Assembly (NCBI GenBank): GCA_017525855.1 | Contig: JAFXSE010000118.1 | Span: forward strand, 124,001-188,000 | DNA from: Bacilli bacterium | GTDB taxonomy: Bacteria; Bacillota; Bacilli; RF39; UBA660 | Reading direction: 5' to 3' | DNA length: 64,000 bases | Part shown: positions 24,105-34,875 of the stretch, piece after piece | Numbering within the stretch: position 1 is the stretch's first letter | Layout of the letters: every line of letters begins with the position of its first letter | Program-made: the position numbers and the translations under genes | Notes under the pieces: generated by a model | The model's input: the letters and a program-made list of their open reading frames with translations, nothing else | Databases searched by the model: none | Told to the model about the DNA's origin: nothing

Positions 24105-26688
24105 TAGCAACTGGCACTCTATATGGAGAACAAGAAACATAGTTAAGTCCTATTTTGTTACAAAAAGCAATAGATTTAGGATCAGCTCCATGTTCACCGC
24201 AAATTCCAAGTTCAATATTTTCTCTTACTCCTCTTGCAAGAATTTCTGATATAGCCATTAATTTACCAACACCATCTTCATCAATAGATTCAAAAGGATC
24301 TTGAGTAAATATCTTCTTTTTATAATAATCATTTAAAAACTTAGTAGCATCATCCCTAGAAAAACCATAAGTCATCTGTGTTAAATCATTAGTACCATAA
24401 CTAAAGAATTCAGCCTCTTTTGCAATTTCATCAGAATTAAGTGCTGCCCTTGGTATTTCAATCATTGTACCTATTTTATAATCTATTTTAATATTTTGTT
24501 CACTAAATACCTTATTTGCCTCTTCAACAACTAATTCCTTAACAAACCTAAATTCATTAACATCACCAACTAAAGGTATCATAATCTCCGGAACCGGTTT
24601 AACACCTTTTCTTAAAACATTAATTGCAGCCTCTATGACAGCCCTTGTCTGCATTTTAGCAATTTCAGGATAAGTAACATCTAATCTACATCCTCTATGT
24701 CCCATCATAGGATTAAACTCTTTTAAAGAATCAACTTTACTTTTTATAACTTGATAATCTACATCAAGGCTTTCAGCAAGTTTTACCATATCATCTTTTT
24801 CTTTAGGTAAAAACTCATGTAAAGGTGGATCTAAAAAGCGAATGATTACAGGAAGATTATCCATCTCAGTAAATAGTTTTTCAAAATCATTTCTTTGAAA
24901 TGGTAATATTTTATTTAAAGCATCAATTCTAGATTCCAAAGTTGGAGCTATAATCATTTTTCTAAAATTAAATATTCTTTCTTCATCAAAAAACATGTGT
25001 TCTGTACGGCAAAGACCGATTCCTTGTGCTCCAAATATATGAGCGACTCTTGCATCTTTTGGATTATCAGCATTAGCTCTAATTTCAAGATTTCTCTTAC
25101 TATCAGCCCACTTCATAAACGTTTCAAACTCACCGCTTATAACAGGATCTAACATTTTAATTTGTCCTTCATAAACATTACCATTTGCCCCATCCAAGCT
25201 AATATAATCACCTTCATGAAGTACAAGTCCTTCATTTGTTGTAAGTATTTTTCTTTTTTGATCTACTTTTAAGCTTTCACAACCACTTACACATGTTGTA
25301 CCCATACCACGTGCAACAACAGCAGCATGTGAAGTCATTCCACCTCTAACAGTAAGTATTCCATGAGCAACGTTCATTCCTTCTATATCTTCTGGCGAAG
25401 TTTCTTCACGAGCCAAAATAATATCTTTTACACCATCTTCATAAGCTTTTAATGCATCACTCGCGCTAAAATACAATTTACCACAAGCAGCTCCAGGAGA
25501 TGCTGCAAGACCTGTAGTAATGATTTTTTTAGTCTTAACATCATCCAAATCAAACACAGGATGTAATAATTGTTCTAAATCTTTAGCTTCTACTCTAAGT
25601 AAAGCTTCTTCTTCAGTAATTAAACCTTCATTTACTAAATCAACTGCAATCTTAATAGCTGCTTTAGCAGTTCTTTTTCCATTTCTAGTTTGTAACATAT
25701 AAAGCTTTTTATTTTCAATAGTAAATTCCATATCTTGCATATCTTTATAATGTTTTTCAAGAATATCACATATCGTTAAAAATTGCTGATAACAATCTGG
25801 TAATATTTCTTTTAATGTATCAATACTTTGAGGAGTCCTAATACCAGCAACTACATCTTCACCCTGAGCATTCATTAAAAACTCACCAAATAAGCCTTTT
25901 TCACCAGTTGAAGGATTACGAGTAAAACATACACCAGTACCAGAATCATCTCCCATATTTCCATACACCATTTCTTGAACATTAACAGCAGTACCCCACT
26001 CTTCAGGTATTTCATTTAATCTTCTATAAGTTTTTGCTCTATCTGTATTCCAACTTCTAAATACTGCTTTTATAGCCTCTAACAATTGTATTTTAGGATC
26101 ACTCGGAAACTCTTCTCCAACAAGTTTTAAATACTCACCTTTATATCTTTTTATAATCTCTTCTAAATCCAAAACAGTAAGTTCAGTATCCAAAGAAACA
26201 TTAACTTCTTTTTTATATTCATCAAATAATCCTTCAAAAGACTCTTTTGGCAAATTCATAACAACATCACTATACATCTGAATTAAACGTCTATAACTAT
26301 CTAAAACGAATCTTGGATTATTTGTTTTAACACTAAGCTTCTTACAAATCTCATCATTCATTCCCAAATTCAAAATAGTATCCATCATACCAGGCATACT
26401 AGCACGAGCACCACTTCTTACAGATACTAAAAGAGGTTTATCTACGTCCCCAAACTTTTTACCAGTTATTTCTTCTAACTCTTCTAATTTTTCAAATATT
26501 TGTATTTTAATTTCATCTGCTATTTCCTGATTATTTGAATAATAACTACTACAAACTTCAGTTGATACTGTAAACCCCTGTGGTACAGGAAGCCCTAAAT
26601 TAGTCATTTCAGCAAGATTAGCTCCTTTTCCACCAAGGATTTCTCTCATATCCTTGTTTCCTTCTTTAAATGAATAAACGTATTTCAT
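24061..26688 (-). CDS. ppdK: Pyruvate, phosphate dikinase
   Basis: PPDK interconverts pyruvate + ATP + Pi and PEP + AMP + PPi, usually giving ATP from PEP in fermentative gut bacteria. The 875 residues are full length. The N-terminal ATP-grasp domain has 'GGKGANLAEMTNLGLPVPQG' and 'MMDTILNLGMND'. The phosphohistidine domain has the catalytic His in 'VRGGMTSHAAVVARGMGT' (~residue 455). The C-terminal TIM barrel has 'GLCRTEHMF', 'MMGHRGCRL' and 'FSYGTNDLTQM', with the catalytic Cys in 'LGICGEHGAD'. It has its own promoter region upstream and terminator downstream. Its last ~40 bases recur as decayed copies further down. Confidence 0.97.
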   Translation of the reverse strand: MKYVYSFKEGNKDMREILGGKGANLAEMTNLGLPVPQGFTVSTEVCSSYYSNNQEIADEIKIQIFEKLEELEEITGKKFGDVDKPLLVSVRSGARASMPGMMDTILNLGMNDEICKKLSVKTNNPRFVLDSYRRLIQMYSDVVMNLPKESFEGLFDEYKKEVNVSLDTELTVLDLEEIIKRYKGEYLKLVGEEFPSDPKIQLLEAIKAVFRSWNTDRAKTYRRLNEIPEEWGTAVNVQEMVYGNMGDDSGTGVCFTRNPSTGEKGLFGEFLMNAQGEDVVAGIRTPQSIDTLKEILPDCYQQFLTICDILEKHYKDMQDMEFTIENKKLYMLQTRNGKRTAKAAIKIAVDLVNEGLITEEEALLRVEAKDLEQLLHPVFDLDDVKTKKIITTGLAASPGAACGKLYFSASDALKAYEDGVKDIILAREETSPEDIEGMNVAHGILTVRGGMTSHAAVVARGMGTTCVSGCESLKVDQKRKILTTNEGLVLHEGDYISLDGANGNVYEGQIKMLDPVISGEFETFMKWADSKRNLEIRANADNPKDARVAHIFGAQGIGLCRTEHMFFDEERIFNFRKMIIAPTLESRIDALNKILPFQRNDFEKLFTEMDNLPVIIRFLDPPLHEFLPKEKDDMVKLAESLDVDYQVIKSKVDSLKEFNPMMGHRGCRLDVTYPEIAKMQTRAVIEAAINVLRKGVKPVPEIMIPLVGDVNEFRFVKELVVEEANKVFSEQNIKIDYKIGTMIEIPRAALNSDEIAKEAEFFSYGTNDLTQMTYGFSRDDATKFLNDYYKKKIFTQDPFESIDEDGVGKLMAISEILARGVRENIELGICGEHGADPKSIAFCNKIGLNYVSCSPYRVPVARLAASQAAIKAKKN

Positions 26689-26784
26689 AAGTCACCCTTC
26701 CTATTCTATATAATTATATCAAACATAAAAAAAATACGCCATAGTAATTACTCACTTGACATATTAAATTTTACAAAATAAATA

Positions 26785-27462
26785 TTACTTATTTTCTAAA
26801 GTACTTTTTATCAAATTAATCTCTTTTTTTAATTTTAGTTTTCTAAATGAAAAACCTTTTGGAAGAAGACTTAAAATTATTTCTCTAGATTTTAACTCTT
26901 TAGTATAATACATATTAAACATCATATCTTTATTTAATAAAAGTTTAGGTCCAAAAAATATTTCTTTTTTAGAATACTTTCTTTTTCCTTTTTTAAACTT
27001 CATAATCTGATAAATATGTTTACCATCTTTTATTAATATTTCATCTTCTATATAATAATTAACACTTATTAAATATTTCCTAACATCCATTTGATAATTA
27101 TTAGGCGAAAGTATTAAAGTATCAATTGTTTTAAAACATTCTGGATGACTTTTAAATATTCCTATTATATTTCTACCACCCATGCCTGATATTATTATAG
27201 TATCTAAATCATTAGTATATACGTCTAATCCATTACCCATTCTTAGTTCTATTTTGTCTTTTAGTTTGTGCTGATTAATATTATTTTTTGCTTGTTCTAA
27301 TGGTCCTTCTTTATTATCACTTGCAACTATTTTTTTAAATTTTTTATTTTTATCTTGAGCTAAATATATATCTAAAAATGCATGATCACAACCAATATCT
27401 AAAAAAGAGGAACCATTATCTACTAAATTTCCTACTTCTTTTAATCTTTTATTAATTATCAT
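26785..27462 (-). CDS. trmK: tRNA (adenine22-N1)-methyltransferase TrmK
   Basis: S-adenosylmethionine-dependent enzyme that methylates N1 of A22 in tRNA. The 225 residues begin with 'RLKEVGNLVDNGSSFLDIGC', the SAM-binding motif 'DIGCDHAFLDIYLAQ', then 'VASDNKEGPLEQAKNNI' and 'DTIIISGMGGRNI', all family marks. Its ATG overlaps the rpoD stop (TAATG), so it is translationally coupled, as in the conserved dnaG-sigA-trmK group of Bacilli. Confidence 0.93.
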   Translation of the reverse strand: MIINKRLKEVGNLVDNGSSFLDIGCDHAFLDIYLAQDKNKKFKKIVASDNKEGPLEQAKNNINQHKLKDKIELRMGNGLDVYTNDLDTIIISGMGGRNIIGIFKSHPECFKTIDTLILSPNNYQMDVRKYLISVNYYIEDEILIKDGKHIYQIMKFKKGKRKYSKKEIFFGPKLLLNKDMMFNMYYTKELKSREIILSLLPKGFSFRKLKLKKEINLIKSTLENK

Positions 27463-28556
27463 TAATCTATCATGAAATCCTTTAATTTTCTTGAACGAGA
27501 TGGATGACGAAGTTTACGTAATGCTTTAGCTTCGATTTGACGAATACGTTCTCTTGTTACTCCAAATATTTGACCAACTTCTTCTAATGTTCTACATTGA
27601 CCATCATCAAGCCCAAATCTTAAACGTAATACTTTTTCTTCCCTATCAGTAAGAGTTAAAAGAACACCATCTAATTCTTCTTTTAACATCTCTTGAGTTG
27701 TATACTCTTCTGGCCCCATAGTCCTTTCATCTGGTAAGAAATCACCCAAATGAGAGTCTTCCTCTTCACCTATTGGTGTTTCAAGTGACACTGGATCTTG
27801 ACTAATTTTATATACTTCACGTACTTTTTCTACAGGAATACCAAGTTTTTCAGCTATTTCTTCATCAGTTGGTTCACGATTTAACTCTTGAGTTAATTGT
27901 CTTTGAACACGTGATAATTTATTAATAGTTTCAACCATATGAACAGGAACCCTAATTGTTCTTGCTTGATCAGCTATTGCACGAGTAATAGCTTGTCTTA
28001 TCCACCAAGTTGCATAAGTTGAAAATTTATATCCTTTAGTTGGATCAAACTTATCTACAGCTTTCATTAAACCAATATTTCCTTCTTGAATTAAATCCAA
28101 AAAAGCCATACCACGACCTACATATCTTTTAGCAATACTAACTACTAAACGCAAATTAGATTCAGCAAGCATTCTTTTAGCTTCTTCATCGCCCTCTAAT
28201 GCCCTATTTGCATATTCAAACTCTTCATCAGATGTAAGTAAGTTAATACGTCCAATCTCTTTTAAATACATTCTAACAGGATCATTTATTTTTACATCTT
28301 TAGTAAGTGTTAAATCTTCTACTTCTACATCTTGAATTCCAGATTGATCACCAGAAGTATCATCACTACCATCTTCAGCAACGACATCTATTCCCATTTC
28401 TACTAGTGTATTATATAAATCATCAAGAGCATCACTATCTATTTCTAATCCCTTTAATTCTTCAGCTAATTGTTCATATGTAATAAATCCTTGCTTTTTT
28501 CCTAAAGTAACTAATTTGTTTTTTCTTTCATCCATTGTCTTAATTTCTTCAACCAT
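27462..28556 (-). CDS. rpoD: RNA polymerase primary sigma factor
   Basis: The housekeeping sigma factor (SigA). The 364 residues comprise region 1.1 (~10-75), region 1.2-2 with '[20 protein letters not shown]', the highly conserved '[19 protein letters not shown]' and '[20 protein letters not shown]', region 3, and region 4 with '[20 protein letters not shown]'. The start overlaps the dnaG stop (TAATG). An internal Met at residue 8 is a possible alternative. It sits in the macromolecular synthesis operon with dnaG. Confidence 0.98.
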   Translation of the reverse strand: MVEEIKTMDERKNKLVTLGKKQGFITYEQLAEELKGLEIDSDALDDLYNTLVEMGIDVVAEDGSDDTSGDQSGIQDVEVEDLTLTKDVKINDPVRMYLKEIGRINLLTSDEEFEYANRALEGDEEAKRMLAESNLRLVVSIAKRYVGRGMAFLDLIQEGNIGLMKAVDKFDPTKGYKFSTYATWWIRQAITRAIADQARTIRVPVHMVETINKLSRVQRQLTQELNREPTDEEIAEKLGIPVEKVREVYKISQDPVSLETPIGEEEDSHLGDFLPDERTMGPEEYTTQEMLKEELDGVLLTLTDREEKVLRLRFGLDDGQCRTLEEVGQIFGVTRERIRQIEAKALRKLRHPSRSRKLKDFMID

Positions 28557-30289
28557 TACACAACGTCTCCTATTCGTAACTTTCTTATTTCTTCGGCAAG
28601 TTTTGCTTGTTCAAGAGGATCAACTTCATTTTTCATTTTCTCCTCTATATGTTTTCTTTGTTTTTCTTTACTATATTCTCTAATAACTTTAAAATAAGTA
28701 AATAAAACATCTTGAGTAACTTCATCAACATAATTATTATTTAATATACTATCAAGTGAAGTAATTAACTCTTTTTTATTTTGCATATAAGTATAAAAAT
28801 CAGCAATATTTATCATCCCATATGTTTTATAATAATATATTATTTCTTGTACTAGTATTCTCACATCTTCATCTGGTAAAAGAAGTCTTTCTCTTTCTAC
28901 TTCACTTATAACCCATTCATTAGTAAGCATATAATATATTACTTGTTCTATAGCTTGCCTATACTTATTTTTTCTTGCTTGCTTTTTTATGCTTTTAACT
29001 TCAATTATCTCTTTTGGCTTAGCATTTTTCTTTAGCTCTAAAAACTTTTTGTCCAAGGTATTATACCCTAAATCAAATTCTTTTGCAAGTCTTTTCAAAA
29101 TTATTTCAATACGAATTTCATCATTTACATTAAGTAATTCTTCTAATACTTTATTAATATAATTTGCCTTTTCTATGTCACTTTGAAAATTAACATTATT
29201 ACGCATAACTCTAATTTTGTAATCATTATAATTTTCTGCTTGTTCAATATAACTTAAAAAACGAGTCTTTCCCTCTTTTAATATAAAACTATCAGGATCA
29301 TCATCATTAGGCAAAGTCACTACTTTAACTTCTATGTTTTCTTTAAGAAATTCCTCTCCTATTTTATATGCCGCATTCTGCCCTGGTTTATCGCCATCTA
29401 AACATAAAACAATATTTGTTGAAAGCCTTTTTATAAGTTTCATCTGTTCATGAGTTAGAGCCGTTCCCATCAAAGCAATAGAATTATCTAGCCCTATTGT
29501 ACTTGCTCTTATAACATCCATGAACCCTTCCATTACAATTAAATATTTATTCAATCTAACAGCTTCTTTTGCTATATGATAATTATATAATTGTTCACCT
29601 TTAATAAATATTGGAGTCTCTTTAGTATTTACATATTTACTTTCAGAACTATCTTTATATATTCTTCCAGAAAACCCAACAACTTTACCAGCTATATCAA
29701 ACAAAGGGAACATAATTCTATCTTTATATATATCATTATTATTAGTAGACAAGCCTATCTTATTAAGATCCACAATATCATATTTCTTTTTTATCAACAA
29801 TTGAGTTAAATCATTAACATTAGGTAAAGATAACCCTATCTGAAACTTTCTAATAACTTCTTTATCAAGTCCTCTTTTTTCTAAATAACTTCTTGCCTCT
29901 ATACCTGCTTGAGACAATAAATTATTCTGATAATACTTACTAGATAACTCATATGCTTCATAAAATTTAGTATATTTAGTATTTTCCTTTTTTAATTTTA
30001 CTGTTTTAGTATCTACTCCTACTCTATCACCTAAGTACTTAAGCGCTTCATTAAAACTCATTTTATCATAGTCCATCAAAAACCTAAAAACATTACCAGT
30101 CGCGTGACATGTAAAACAAGTATAAATCTGCTTTTCACGGGAAACAGACATAGAAGGATTAGTATCATCATGAAATGGACAAATACCAAAAAAGTTTTTA
30201 CCTCTTTTAATAAGAGATATTCTTTCACCAATAATATCAACTATATCTGTTTTGCTACGTATTAAATTACTTAGTGATTGTTCATTCAT
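28556..30289 (-). CDS. dnaG: DNA primase
   Basis: Makes RNA primers at the replication fork. The protein has about 577 residues. The N-terminal CHC2 zinc-binding domain has 'CPFHDD' and '[11 protein letters not shown]'. The TOPRIM catalytic core has '[11 protein letters not shown]' and '[19 protein letters not shown]'. The C-terminal helical domain contacts the replicative helicase. The start at 30289 is preferred because GGAG lies 8 bases upstream and the protein then begins as other primases do ('[10 protein letters not shown]'). An ATG 18 bases earlier is less likely. Confidence 0.97.
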   Translation of the reverse strand: MNEQSLSNLIRSKTDIVDIIGERISLIKRGKNFFGICPFHDDTNPSMSVSREKQIYTCFTCHATGNVFRFLMDYDKMSFNEALKYLGDRVGVDTKTVKLKKENTKYTKFYEAYELSSKYYQNNLLSQAGIEARSYLEKRGLDKEVIRKFQIGLSLPNVNDLTQLLIKKKYDIVDLNKIGLSTNNNDIYKDRIMFPLFDIAGKVVGFSGRIYKDSSESKYVNTKETPIFIKGEQLYNYHIAKEAVRLNKYLIVMEGFMDVIRASTIGLDNSIALMGTALTHEQMKLIKRLSTNIVLCLDGDKPGQNAAYKIGEEFLKENIEVKVVTLPNDDDPDSFILKEGKTRFLSYIEQAENYNDYKIRVMRNNVNFQSDIEKANYINKVLEELLNVNDEIRIEIILKRLAKEFDLGYNTLDKKFLELKKNAKPKEIIEVKSIKKQARKNKYRQAIEQVIYYMLTNEWVISEVERERLLLPDEDVRILVQEIIYYYKTYGMINIADFYTYMQNKKELITSLDSILNNNYVDEVTQDVLFTYFKVIREYSKEKQRKHIEEKMKNEVDPLEQAKLAEEIRKLRIGDVV

Positions 30290-30340
30290 ACCATTATCTC
30301 CAAACATACCTATTATGTCATATTTTACTTAATATTTCAA

Positions 30341-32227
30341 TTAATTTAATGATTTTATCTTATTATTTAAACTACTCTTTAATATTTGAATATCAGAATG
30401 TGATAAATAAGAATTATAAATTAAAGAATTAAATAATTTATCTTGATTACTAATACTATAACAATCTAGTGCTGTTAAACATCTCAAAACTTTATTTCTA
30501 GATATTAATACTCCACCAATATTATATTTATTATCATCTTGATAATTTTTATCAAGTTCCTTAATCATATCACATTCTAAAACATCATTAGAAATACTTA
30601 ACATAAATGAATCATCTAAATATTTCTTTATATCTTTATTCTGATATTTATCAGTCTCAGAACAACAACTATCATCTAGATATTTATCTTTAATAAAGAA
30701 TGAATTCTCACTTAATAACTCTTCATTTATTTTTTTTACATTAACATCATCTAAAATTAGATTACTAATATGAATTCTTTTAACCAGTGTATTTCCATAT
30801 TGTATATAATTATCATGTTTAATAATAATATCACTACAATCTTCTTCTATGTAATGATCTATAATATCTAAACTCTTAAAATCTAAAAGATAAGGCACAT
30901 TCTTATGATTAATTTTTATACCATAGTAACTATACATATTTAATAATTTATCTAAATAATCATTATTTATAAATAATATTTGATAATTAATATCAATAAG
31001 ACTAACTATATCTACATCATATTTACAAAGTAAATCAACATTCTTTAAGTAATTATTTAAAACTGTATTATCTATTAAAATATCAATATTATAATTTATA
31101 ATATCATTATTTAAATAATCTTTATGTAATAAAGAAACAACACTTGATAAATCTAGACTCTTACATAAATATATAATTCTTTTTAGATTATTACTAGATA
31201 AATATATATTATTATTAGAAAGTAATTTCATATTATTTTCTAAAATATCAAAATTAATACTATTAATATTATCCATTTTTTCTAATAATTCATAATGATA
31301 TTCTCTCATTATATATTTTAATTTTTCTAATGGACCATACTTAATAGTTTTATTTAGTGCTAAATGTGCACTTCTTCTTGCAATTGACTCAATAATATCT
31401 AGATCATCATTTTTAAATAAGTACTCAATACTGTTACTAGGTATAAATTCTTTGTTTAGTTTTCTTTCTAACTCAGACATTTTTTGAATTTCAGGAATCA
31501 AAGTATTATTTTCTTTTCTAAGTCTATTTATTTCAGATTTAACTTCCTTTATTTTTTTCTCAAGATGTACAAAAAGTCCTCTTTCAACTATTAGTGCAGC
31601 AGTAGCTCTTTGATATTTATCTTGGTAATACTCAGCAAGATTAAACCATCCCTCAACTGCATTATATAACATAAGTACAATAGATCTATGTTTACTATCT
31701 ACTTCGTGTAATAAAGAGGCATAATAAGTTTCATAAATAAACCAAGATAAAAATGCAAAATCATGAGATAAATCAAAATAATTTTCAAAATCCTTATGAT
31801 TAAAATGCTCTTTAAAAGTGGGTAAAAACTTAAACTCAAAATCATTTTTTTGCTCTTCAGTTAGAGTTTTACTAAGTTCATCATTATTTTTAACATGATT
31901 ATACTCATAAAAAGCCATGATCTCACAATAGTTATATTCTTTATCTTTTAATCTATCACAATCCCTAATTAAATTACTTAATAAAGATATATATTTTTCA
32001 TGAACTTCTTTACTTTGAAAAAAATCATGTGATATAGCTATAGCTTTTCTTAATTCCATAATATCTAAATTTTTCAAAGTGTTAATAGAATCCACTAACC
32101 TAGATTGTCCAAACTGACTATCAGCTTTTTCAAGTATTTTTTCAACCCTTACTAATAAATCATAATTATCAATATAATATTGATTATAAGCAACTTTCTT
32201 TTTCAAAGAATCAATATACTTACTCAT
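30341..32227 (-). CDS. Hypothetical helical protein
   Basis: I do not recognise this protein of about 628 residues. It has no signal or membrane segment. The first half is helical, with a probable coiled coil around residues 205-255 ('KKIKEVKSEINRLRKENNTL'). The second half (~300-620) is a run of short Asn/Leu/Ile-rich units such as 'NNIYLSSNNLKRIIYLCKSL' that look repeat-like, possibly a solenoid. The start at 32227 is chosen by the AGGTG site 6 bases upstream. It overlaps the upstream gene by 8 bases and lies just before dnaG, so both may be expressed with the dnaG-rpoD operon. Confidence 0.75.
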   Translation of the reverse strand: MSKYIDSLKKKVAYNQYYIDNYDLLVRVEKILEKADSQFGQSRLVDSINTLKNLDIMELRKAIAISHDFFQSKEVHEKYISLLSNLIRDCDRLKDKEYNYCEIMAFYEYNHVKNNDELSKTLTEEQKNDFEFKFLPTFKEHFNHKDFENYFDLSHDFAFLSWFIYETYYASLLHEVDSKHRSIVLMLYNAVEGWFNLAEYYQDKYQRATAALIVERGLFVHLEKKIKEVKSEINRLRKENNTLIPEIQKMSELERKLNKEFIPSNSIEYLFKNDDLDIIESIARRSAHLALNKTIKYGPLEKLKYIMREYHYELLEKMDNINSINFDILENNMKLLSNNNIYLSSNNLKRIIYLCKSLDLSSVVSLLHKDYLNNDIINYNIDILIDNTVLNNYLKNVDLLCKYDVDIVSLIDINYQILFINNDYLDKLLNMYSYYGIKINHKNVPYLLDFKSLDIIDHYIEEDCSDIIIKHDNYIQYGNTLVKRIHISNLILDDVNVKKINEELLSENSFFIKDKYLDDSCCSETDKYQNKDIKKYLDDSFMLSISNDVLECDMIKELDKNYQDDNKYNIGGVLISRNKVLRCLTALDCYSISNQDKLFNSLIYNSYLSHSDIQILKSSLNNKIKSLN

Positions 32228-33194
32228 TATAATCACCTGTTTTCACTAAAACTTTATCACCACTATCAAAACTCTTTATAATATTATCTATCTCAATTTG
32301 TGCATTCAAAAACTCATCTGTTTCAAGGTGTTTTTTTAGTTCTTTTTTCATCCTACGATACTTATTCATTCTAGTTATTAACTCATGTCTATATTTCTTA
32401 TCACTATCTACTTTTTTAGTAAATAAAGAACATATAATAACAACATTAGGAGTTAAAAAATGAAACACTACTCTTTGCTGATTAGATCTAAGTTCATAAA
32501 ACTCAGACAACTCATTACTAAATCTTTTTAATCCCTTAAACTCCTGTGTTTTAATAGAATTAATCATATTAATTAAAGTCTGCTGTTGTTTATTTTTTCT
32601 CATATCTTTTATTATAGGAGATAAATTAAGAGAATCTGTAAAATCTAATCCTTCAGGAAGATAAAAAACACAAAAATCATCAGTTTTAGGAATTTCTATT
32701 TCTTCAATTTCATAAGTATTATAATCAACTAACAATTCAAATAAATTCTCTAATTGTTCAATATCATTATCAAAAGTACCTTCATTATCCTCAAGACGAA
32801 TATCATAATATGACTCTAATTCTCTTCTTACAGCAAACAATATTTTTTTAATTTCCCTATTATGTTCAATGCTATCTTTTTTAGGTAATAACCTTAACTC
32901 TATCATCTCATCAATTGTTTTACAATGAAGTAAAGCCGAAATATTAATAGAAAAATTATTTTTTTCTTGATGAACACTCTCTTCTTCATTATCATGTTTT
33001 AATTCAGCATATGAATAATTTACTGGAACAATATTTCTATTATTATCTATACTATTTTGATAATTAGTATCCATAATCTTCATTAAAACCACTTTCTTCT
33101 CTTCTAAAGATAAGGCTTTATATTCTTGACTATCAAGTATTCTATCTACATTAGCAATATATCCATATTGATTAATATAACTTAAAACATCCAT
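32220..33194 (-). CDS. Hypothetical protein with C-terminal RelE/HigB-like region
   Basis: A 324-residue cytoplasmic protein. The N-terminal ~200 residues are helical and unfamiliar. The region around residues 225-300 resembles phage Gp49/HigB-like toxins of the RelE fold: 'ELSEFYELRSNQQRVVFHFL' then 'NVVIICSLFTKKVDSD' and 'HELITRMNKYRR' follow the family pattern of 'yElR... Rv.yff... ivll.gF.KK'. No separate antitoxin gene is next to it; the N-terminal part or the coupled downstream gene might serve. The start at 33194 has GGGGG 7 bases upstream. Confidence 0.6.
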   Translation of the reverse strand: MDVLSYINQYGYIANVDRILDSQEYKALSLEEKKVVLMKIMDTNYQNSIDNNRNIVPVNYSYAELKHDNEEESVHQEKNNFSINISALLHCKTIDEMIELRLLPKKDSIEHNREIKKILFAVRRELESYYDIRLEDNEGTFDNDIEQLENLFELLVDYNTYEIEEIEIPKTDDFCVFYLPEGLDFTDSLNLSPIIKDMRKNKQQQTLINMINSIKTQEFKGLKRFSNELSEFYELRSNQQRVVFHFLTPNVVIICSLFTKKVDSDKKYRHELITRMNKYRRMKKELKKHLETDEFLNAQIEIDNIIKSFDSGDKVLVKTGDYNE

Positions 33195-33248
33195 AATTAT
33201 CCCCCTTAAATACTTCACATATTATATCATACTTTATTTAACATTTCA

Positions 33249-33278
33249 ACAAAAAAAGAGTAACATAAAGTCACTCTT
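33249..33278 (-). terminator. Terminator of the yqeG-yqeH operon
   Basis: Minus-strand stem AAGAGTGAC / GTTACTCTT (33278-33270 and 33264-33256, one G-T) followed by TTTTT. Confidence 0.8.
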
Positions 33279-33299
33279 AATGTTTATCATAATATCCAC

Positions 33300-34304
33300 C
33301 TATATCAAATTATCTCGTATAAATGTATCAACTCTTTGATTTAAATATATATCAACTTCACCCCTATTTACAACTTTTATAAACCCTAATCCCTTAATAA
33401 CAATATCTTGATTAAAAGGTAATTGATAAGTTCTTTTAAACATATTCTTTAAATCATCATGACGTGATGAAATAATTCTTTTAGTCTTAATATCATTAGA
33501 TAAATACAAAGTAAAACTATTCTTTTCACCATCTATATAATCAAGTCTTAATAAATCACCAACAATAATTGATTGCCCTCGTCTTAACTGATAAGTTTTT
33601 GCTTTAATCTCCTTCTTAGGAGTTATTAACTTCAATGTTTTTTCATCTACATAATTAGTAATTGAGCCCTCATCTATTAAACCGGGAGTATCTATTATAG
33701 TTAAATAATCATTTATTTCAATATTAATTAAATTCAAAGTAGTAGATGGAAGTGGTGAAATAGTAAGTTCTTGTTTACTATCAGAATAATTCTTTATAAG
33801 CTTATTTATTAAGCTACTTTTACCAGCATTAGTATGCCCACAAACATAGACATTTTTAGTTACCTGAAAATACTTAATTCTTTTCAAAAGATAATCTATA
33901 TTGATATTCTTTTCACTACTTACAACAACTATGTCATTAAAAAAATCATACTTATCCTTAAAATACTTAATTAATTTTTCATCTTTTACACTTTTAGGTA
34001 TAACATCACGTTTATTTAAAACTAAAAGTATTTTATTAGGTAAAAACTTTCTAATATCAAATAAATCTTGTTCTATATTTAAAAGATCTGTAACATATAT
34101 AACTAAATCCTTAGTCTTACCAACTACTTCTAATATTTCCTGATACTCTTCATTTGTTTTAGTAGTAGCTTGATACTCTCCATAATTCTTTAATCTAAAA
34201 CATCTTTGACATAAATCATTTTCAATATTAACTGTATAACCTTCCAGGAGCATATTTTCATCTTGTAAAACTACTCCACAGCCTAAACATTTTTTCTCAT
34301 TCAT
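33300..34304 (-). CDS. yqeH: Ribosome biogenesis GTPase YqeH
   Basis: Circularly permuted GTPase needed for assembly of the 30S subunit. The 334 residues begin with a treble-clef zinc site, 'KCLGCGVVLQDEN' and 'LCQRCFRLKNYG'. The GTPase motifs come in permuted order: G4 'VLNKRDVI' first, then G1 'GHTNAGKSSLINKLI', then G3 'IIDTPGLIDE'. A C-terminal RNA-binding domain follows. The start at 34304 has AGAGG upstream and overlaps the end of yqeG by 8 bases (ATGAATGA). Confidence 0.95.
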   Translation of the reverse strand: MNEKKCLGCGVVLQDENMLLEGYTVNIENDLCQRCFRLKNYGEYQATTKTNEEYQEILEVVGKTKDLVIYVTDLLNIEQDLFDIRKFLPNKILLVLNKRDVIPKSVKDEKLIKYFKDKYDFFNDIVVVSSEKNINIDYLLKRIKYFQVTKNVYVCGHTNAGKSSLINKLIKNYSDSKQELTISPLPSTTLNLINIEINDYLTIIDTPGLIDEGSITNYVDEKTLKLITPKKEIKAKTYQLRRGQSIIVGDLLRLDYIDGEKNSFTLYLSNDIKTKRIISSRHDDLKNMFKRTYQLPFNQDIVIKGLGFIKVVNRGEVDIYLNQRVDTFIRDNLI

Positions 34305-34812
34305 AGTATTTACCTCTTTCAAACACATTTCTCTTCTTATATTTTTTCAGTTTTCTATTTTCAAACACTCTATTAATCTTAGTAACCCATAAATCCTTTT
34401 CTTTAATAGGATCAACCAAAATAGTCATAATACCAAATCTAGTACCAGCATAAATATCAGTTACTAATTGATCACCTATAATAACCATTTCATCTTTTTT
34501 AAAGTTATATTTTTTACTAATCTTTCTAATACCACGAGTAAAAGGTTTTAAAGCTTTACCAACAGCATCGCAATCTAAGGAGTTCTTATATTTTACTATT
34601 CTTGAGCCATTATTATTGCTTACTATAAATACATGAAATCTTTTCTTTAAATCATTAATTAATTTAATAACTTTATCATTTGGGTACTCTTCATCAATTC
34701 CACCCAAAGTATTATCAAGATCAAATAATAAACACTTAATATTATTTTTTTCTAACTTGTTATAAGGTATATCAAAAATAGATTTTCTATACATTTTGGG
34801 TACGTATTTCAT
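34297..34812 (-). CDS. yqeG: YqeG family HAD IIIA-type phosphatase
   Basis: A 171-residue HAD-superfamily phosphatase of the YqeG/GEP4 group. HAD motif I is 'CLLFDLDNTLGG', motif II 'FIVSNNNGSRI', and motif III/IV 'MVIIGDQLVTDIYAGTRFGI'. Members dephosphorylate phosphatidylglycerol phosphate or have related roles; the bacterial function is not settled. The start at 34812 has AGGTGG upstream. Overlap with yqeH matches the conserved yqeG-yqeH order. Confidence 0.93.
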   Translation of the reverse strand: MKYVPKMYRKSIFDIPYNKLEKNNIKCLLFDLDNTLGGIDEEYPNDKVIKLINDLKKRFHVFIVSNNNGSRIVKYKNSLDCDAVGKALKPFTRGIRKISKKYNFKKDEMVIIGDQLVTDIYAGTRFGIMTILVDPIKEKDLWVTKINRVFENRKLKKYKKRNVFERGKYYE

Positions 34813-34845
34813 CAAATCACCACCTATATTATACATTAAATGTCT

Positions 34846-34875
34846 AAAAAAGGAAATATCAGAAGTATTTCCTTT
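34846..34875 (-). terminator. Terminator of the polysaccharide deacetylase gene
   Basis: Minus-strand stem AAAGGAAATA / TATTTCCTTT (34875-34866 and 34858-34849), 10 perfect pairs, followed by TTT. It begins at the stop codon. Confidence 0.8.
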
